This document shows, one piece after another, positions 60,621 through 64,000 of a DNA stretch of 64,000 bases. The stretch spans positions 62,001 through 126,000 of the forward strand of contig JADZEB010000015.1 in the NCBI GenBank assembly GCA_020850755.1, in the 5' to 3' direction. The first letter of the stretch is position 1. Each line of letters opens with the position of its first letter. Source of the DNA: Alphaproteobacteria bacterium (lineage in GTDB: Bacteria; Pseudomonadota; Alphaproteobacteria; Acetobacterales; Acetobacteraceae). The position numbers and the translations under genes were made by a program. The notes beneath the pieces were generated by a model. It did no database searches. It worked only from the letters and a program-made list of their open reading frames with translations, and was not told where the DNA came from.

Positions 60621-61926
60621 AGGCCAGGCTCTTAGGCTGCGCCCTTTCGCCCGGTGCGCCGGCCTGGCGCAGCGCCGCCGCCATCAACGCCAGCGCGCCG
60701 ATCCACCAGCTCTGCCATGCCCCGAAGCTGACCACCGCGACGGTGAAGGCGCCGGCCGAAAAGGCCGCGCGGGCCCCGACGCTGGCGCTGCCGCGCGCAC
60801 TCGCGCCGAAGGCCGCGATGCTCGCCGCGCCGAGCAGCCAGGCCAGCGCCGCGGCGCCCGCCGCGCCGAGTTCGAGCCAGACCTGCAACACGGCGTTGTG
60901 CGGATGCAGCGGCAGGGTCTGCGGCAGCAGCGGCGTGCCGTCAGCGGCGCGCGGCACCGCCCGCCCGCAGGGAGAGAGGAAATCGGCCGGAGCCTCGCCG
61001 CCCGGGATGGCGCGCGAGGCTTCCAGCCCCCAGCCGAGCAGCGGGCGCTCGGCGCGCTTGGCCTCGGCGAAGTTCCAGATGAATACGCGGTGCACGATCG
61101 ATGCCTTGCTGTCGATCTGCGCGCACAGCATCGGCCCGAGGGGCTGCGGCAAGGCAAGCGGCAGGGCAAGCAGAAACGCAAGCTGCGCCGCGAGCAGGGC
61201 CCAGCGCAGCGCGGGTGCCAGCAGCACGACGCCGCAGGCGATCGCGCCCACTGCCAGCGCGAGCTGCGAGCCCATGTGCCGCGTCGTGTAGGCGGTGGCG
61301 ATCGCGCAGACAAGCAGCAATGCGCCCAGCACGCGCCGCCGCTCGGCCCACAACAGGGCGGCAAGCGGCCAGGCCGCGACCGCATGCGCCGCCGCGCCAC
61401 GGCTATAGCTCGCCGCCGCCCAGTTGGGCGGGCGGCCGCGCAGGGAAGCGGTGATCGGGCCGCCGAGCGCCAGATCGGCCAGCGCCAGTAACGCCGCCGC
61501 CACCAGCCCGAGCGCCGCGGCGCGCCGCAGTTCGGGGCCGAGGCGGGCGAAGGCCGCCGGCGCGGCGGCCAGCAGCAGGACGAGTGCCGCCAACTCGGCC
61601 GCGAGCCTCAAGCCGCGATCGAGGCTCGGTCCCGGCGTGATCGACCACAATGCCGAGGCGACCCCCAGCGCCGCCAGCGGCAGCAAGGGCAGCGCCGCGC
61701 CCAGCACCGGAGCAAAGCCCGCCCGCGCCATTCCTGCCCGGCCTTGTGCCCGCCAGCCGGCCGCGAGCGCCAGCAGCGCCGCAACCAGCATCAGCGGGGC
61801 GAGGCCCATCGGCGCGTTGTAGGCAACCGGGCCGGCCAGCAGCGCCGGCAGGAGCGCGATCGCCTCTGGCCCGCGCCAGGCGGGTGCGGGGGCGGAGTGT
61901 GCGGAAGCGGGAGGAGCCGGATTCAT
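60619..61926 (-). CDS. O-antigen ligase-like (Wzy/WaaL-type) membrane protein
   Basis: This 435-residue protein starts at 61926; an upstream open frame of 34 codons has no features. About ten to twelve membrane helices are visible. The large periplasmic loop, roughly residues 270-350, contains FIWNFAEAKRAERPLLGWGLEASRAIPGG and LPLHPHNAVLQVWLELG. This H-P-H-N-x-x-L-Q-V-W-L-E-x-G motif is the hallmark of Wzy_C proteins. It would polymerise or attach glycan to lipid A core or another acceptor in the periplasm. The stop codon lies in the end of repeat copy B. Confidence 0.83.
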   Translation of the reverse strand: MNPAPPASAHSAPAPAWRGPEAIALLPALLAGPVAYNAPMGLAPLMLVAALLALAAGWRAQGRAGMARAGFAPVLGAALPLLPLAALGVASALWSITPGPSLDRGLRLAAELAALVLLLAAAPAAFARLGPELRRAAALGLVAAALLALADLALGGPITASLRGRPPNWAAASYSRGAAAHAVAAWPLAALLWAERRRVLGALLLVCAIATAYTTRHMGSQLALAVGAIACGVVLLAPALRWALLAAQLAFLLALPLALPQPLGPMLCAQIDSKASIVHRVFIWNFAEAKRAERPLLGWGLEASRAIPGGEAPADFLSPCGRAVPRAADGTPLLPQTLPLHPHNAVLQVWLELGAAGAAALAWLLGAASIAAFGASARGSASVGARAAFSAGAFTVAVVSFGAWQSWWIGALALMAAALRQAGAPGERAQPKSLA

Positions 61927-62072
61927 CGTCGCGCAGTTGATCCGAACCGGCGGCCGAGGGCAATCGCCGCATTGCCGCCACGTGCTGCGATCGAGCGGGT
62001 TGCCCTGCCGCGCGCGGGACGCGATCATTGCAGCCGCCCGCGACGCCCGGCCTGCCCGAAGGAGCCACGCCC

Positions 62073-63476
62073 ATGCCCGTCCTGCCCGCCAGCGATGCCC
62101 GCTTCGACCACAAGGTGGAGGTGCTGGTCATCGGCGCCGGCGCCTGCGGCCTGACCGCCGCGCTGGCCGCGGGCGAGGGCGGCGCCGAGGTGCTGGTGCT
62201 GGAGCGCGACGAGACGCCCACCGGCTCGACCACCCTGTCCACGGGCCTTATCCCGGCCGCCGGCACCAGGTTGCAGCGCGCCGCCGGGATCGACGACAGC
62301 CCCGAGCAGCTCGCCGCCGACTTCATCGGCAAGGCCAAGGGCAAGACCGACGAGAAGATGGCGCGCCTGATGGGCCGCGTCTCCGCGCCGACCGTGGAGT
62401 GGCTGATGGAGCGCCACGGGGTGGAGATGAACCTCGTCACCGGCTTCCTCTATCCCGGCCATTCGCGGCTGCGCATGCATGGCACGCCCAACCGCACCGG
62501 CCAGGAGCTGGAAGCCGCGCTGCTGGCCGCCGCCGGCCGCGCCGAGATCGACATCCTGACGGGCGCGCTGGCGAGCGACCTCTACGCCACGCCCGAGGGC
62601 CGCGTCGTGGCGGTGCGCGTCACCCGCCCCGACGGCAAGCAGGAGACGGTGGGCTGCGAGGCGCTGGTGCTGGCGTGCAGCGGCTTCGGCGGCAATCGCG
62701 ACATGGTGCGCGACTTCATCCCCGAAATCGCCGAGGCCGAATACTGGGGCCATGTCGGCAACAAGGGCGATGCGGTGAAGTGGGGCATGGCGCTTGGCGC
62801 CGCCACCGCCGACATGGGCAGCTACCAGGGCCACGGCGCGGTCGCCACCCCGCATGGCAACCCGATCGTCTGGGGCGTCTTGATGGAGGGCGGCATCCAG
62901 GTCAATGCGCTGGGCGAGCGCTTCTCTGACGAGACGCTCGGCTATTCCGAGCAGGCGGTGGTGGTGGTGAAGCAGCCCGGCCACGTCGCCTGGAACATCT
63001 ATGACGAGCAGCGCGAAAAGACCGCGCTGCAATTCACCGATTATCGCGAGGTGCTGTCGCTTGGCGGCATCCGGCGGGCGAACACGATCGCCGAGCTGGC
63101 GCGCGAGTGCGGCCTGCCGGCCGATGCGCTGGGGCGGACCATCGCCGCGGTCGAGGAGATGCGCGCCGGCCACGCCAAGGATACCTACGGGCGCGACTTC
63201 ACCGGCAAGCCGCCCTTCGCGCCCCCCTATTGCGCCGTGAAAGTGACCGGCGCGCTGTTCCACACCCAGGGCGGGCTGGTGGTGGACGAGGATGCGCGCG
63301 TGCTGCGCCCCGACGGCCGGGCGCTGCCCAACCTGTTCGCCGGCGGCGGGGCGGCACGCGGGCTTTCCGGCCCGTCGCGCTGGGGCTATCTGGCCGGGGC
63401 GGGCCTGCTGACGGCGACCGGCTTCGGGCGGCTTGCCGGGATAGCGGCGGCGAAGCAGGTGCGGGGCGGGGCATAG
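62073..63476 (+). CDS. FAD-dependent fumarate reductase/succinate dehydrogenase-type flavoprotein
   Basis: This 467-residue protein starts at 62073, nine bases after GGAG. The FAD motif VLVIGAGACGLTAALAAGEGG is at 17-37, with GSTTLSTGLIPAAG soon after. The catalytic-domain segments RFSDETLGYSEQAVVVVKQPG and LFHTQGGLVVDEDARVL, and the final GGGAARGLSGPSRWGYLAGAGLLTATGFGRLAG, are typical of FAD-binding-2 proteins (fumarate reductase flavoproteins, 3-ketosteroid dehydrogenases, TcuA). No cytochrome or Fe-S partner is adjacent. Substrate unknown. It diverges from the O-antigen-ligase-like gene and ends next to repeat copy C. Confidence 0.88.
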   Translation: MPVLPASDARFDHKVEVLVIGAGACGLTAALAAGEGGAEVLVLERDETPTGSTTLSTGLIPAAGTRLQRAAGIDDSPEQLAADFIGKAKGKTDEKMARLMGRVSAPTVEWLMERHGVEMNLVTGFLYPGHSRLRMHGTPNRTGQELEAALLAAAGRAEIDILTGALASDLYATPEGRVVAVRVTRPDGKQETVGCEALVLACSGFGGNRDMVRDFIPEIAEAEYWGHVGNKGDAVKWGMALGAATADMGSYQGHGAVATPHGNPIVWGVLMEGGIQVNALGERFSDETLGYSEQAVVVVKQPGHVAWNIYDEQREKTALQFTDYREVLSLGGIRRANTIAELARECGLPADALGRTIAAVEEMRAGHAKDTYGRDFTGKPPFAPPYCAVKVTGALFHTQGGLVVDEDARVLRPDGRALPNLFAGGGAARGLSGPSRWGYLAGAGLLTATGFGRLAGIAAAKQVRGGA

Positions 63477-63482
63477 CGCCTG

Positions 63483-63607
63483 GGGCACGTCCGGTTCGAG
63501 CTGAATCAGCCGAACGGGCGTCGTGCCCGTGAAACTCAAGGCTCGCGAGCAGCCTGGTCCCATCCGGCGGAACCGCAGCGCAACTCCACCGGATCGGACG
63601 CGGCTCT
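63483..63607. repeat. 125-bp hairpin repeat, copy C (diverged)
   Basis: This copy has the same length and order of hairpins as copies A and B but many substitutions. The outer GGGCACG/CGTGCCC arms and GAGCAGC end are kept, the middle hairpin is lost, and the long stem is partly disrupted. The right end GGCTCTAG again supplies the stop codon of a convergent gene (serine acetyltransferase). Confidence 0.75.
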
Positions 63608-64000
63608 AGTCCGCGGCGTCGGGGCGGCGCGGGCGCAGCGCCTCGATCTCGGCGCGCAGGCGGTCGAGCTCCTCGCGCATGGCGGCAAGCTGCTCGCCCA
63701 CCGGATCGAGCGGCGCGCGCGGCAGGCCATAGCCCACCGACGGGTCCTGCGCATGCTCGGCGGGCGGGCGCGCCGGGATGCCGACCACGGTCACGCCGGG
63801 CGGCACCGCCGATGTCACCACCGCGTTCGCCCCCACCTTGGCGCCGCGCCCGACGCGGATCGGCCCGAGCACCTGCGCGCCCGCGCCGATCACCGCCTCG
63901 CTTTCGATATCCGGGTGGCGCTTGCCCGGGTTCCAGGACAGGCCGCCCAGGGTCACGCCGTGATAGATGGTCACGTCATCGCCCACGGTCGCGGTTTCGC
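63606..64000 (-). CDS. cysE: Serine O-acetyltransferase, C-terminal part (cut by window edge)
   Basis: The C-terminal 130 or so codons of a left-handed beta-helix acyltransferase are present. [26 protein letters not shown] holds the catalytic-type His of CysE/EpsC proteins. Hexapeptide coils ([42 protein letters not shown]) follow. The tail adds a helical segment, [29 protein letters not shown], with heptad spacing that suggests a coiled coil. The enzyme would make O-acetylserine from serine and acetyl-CoA for cysteine synthesis. The gene starts outside the window. Confidence 0.88.
   Translation of the reverse strand, partial: ETATVGDDVTIYHGVTLGGLSWNPGKRHPDIESEAVIGAGAQVLGPIRVGRGAKVGANAVVTSAVPPGVTVVGIPARPPAEHAQDPSVGYGLPRAPLDPVGEQLAAMREELDRLRAEIEALRPRRPDAAD

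Overview
The window is very GC-rich (about 70%), densely packed DNA with many 4-nt start/stop overlaps (ATGA, GTGA, TAATG). It carries a Caulobacter-type Tad/Flp pilus locus, several peptide-type ABC importers, a Bug-type (TctC) solute-binding protein and many flavin and amidohydrolase catabolic enzymes. This suggests an alphaproteobacterium, plausibly Rhodospirillales/Acetobacteraceae. That placement is inferred from gene content and base composition; no rRNA or other marker is present.

Layout. (1) 1-2047, minus strand: a TauD-type dioxygenase, a DUF2848 protein and the start of an ABC substrate-binding protein. (2) 2267-9733, mostly plus: an old-yellow-enzyme/dienoyl-CoA reductase-like flavoprotein, a convergent isocitrate lyase/PEP mutase family enzyme, an HD-domain protein, a MarR-type regulator with a Cys-rich tail behind a well-formed promoter and operator, a small thioredoxin-like protein and a lone xanthine-dehydrogenase-type molybdenum subunit. 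(3) 9761-34104, minus: about 24 kb and 20 genes forming one or a few operons. It contains two peptide-type ABC importers, gamma-glutamyltransferase, hydantoinase/oxoprolinase A and B, RidA, an opine-oxidase-like flavoprotein/[2Fe-2S] set, an SDR, a DadA-type dehydrogenase and a Bug protein. The likely theme is uptake and oxidation or hydrolysis of modified amino acids, opines or cyclic amides. (4) 34247-36165, plus: an M19 dipeptidase-like protein and a nitrilase-family amidohydrolase, probably the same theme. (5) 36339-52176, minus: a Tad pilus locus with two Flp pilins, prepilin peptidase, CpaB, secretin, a very short CpaD, CpaE, CpaF, TadB, TadC, TadD and five TadE/TadG-like proteins. Four sites resembling sigma-54 (-24/-12) promoters lie in front of its transcription blocks. 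(6) 52374-64000: an Ldh-family dehydrogenase, a polysaccharide flippase-like protein, a short CRISPR-like array, a SAM-methyltransferase-like protein, an SH3/glycine-zipper lipoprotein coupled to an exported WD40-caspase protein, an O-antigen-ligase-like protein, a fumarate-reductase-type flavoprotein and the end of a serine acetyltransferase.

The most unusual items are the CRISPR-like array at 54966-55245 (five repeats, mostly about 61-bp period, no cas genes in the window), a 125-bp three-copy hairpin repeat (5999, 60496, 63483), the candidate sigma-54 sites of the Tad locus, the lipoprotein/caspase pair, and a 14-bp tandem duplication that stacks four start codons between two genes of the opine-oxidase-like set.
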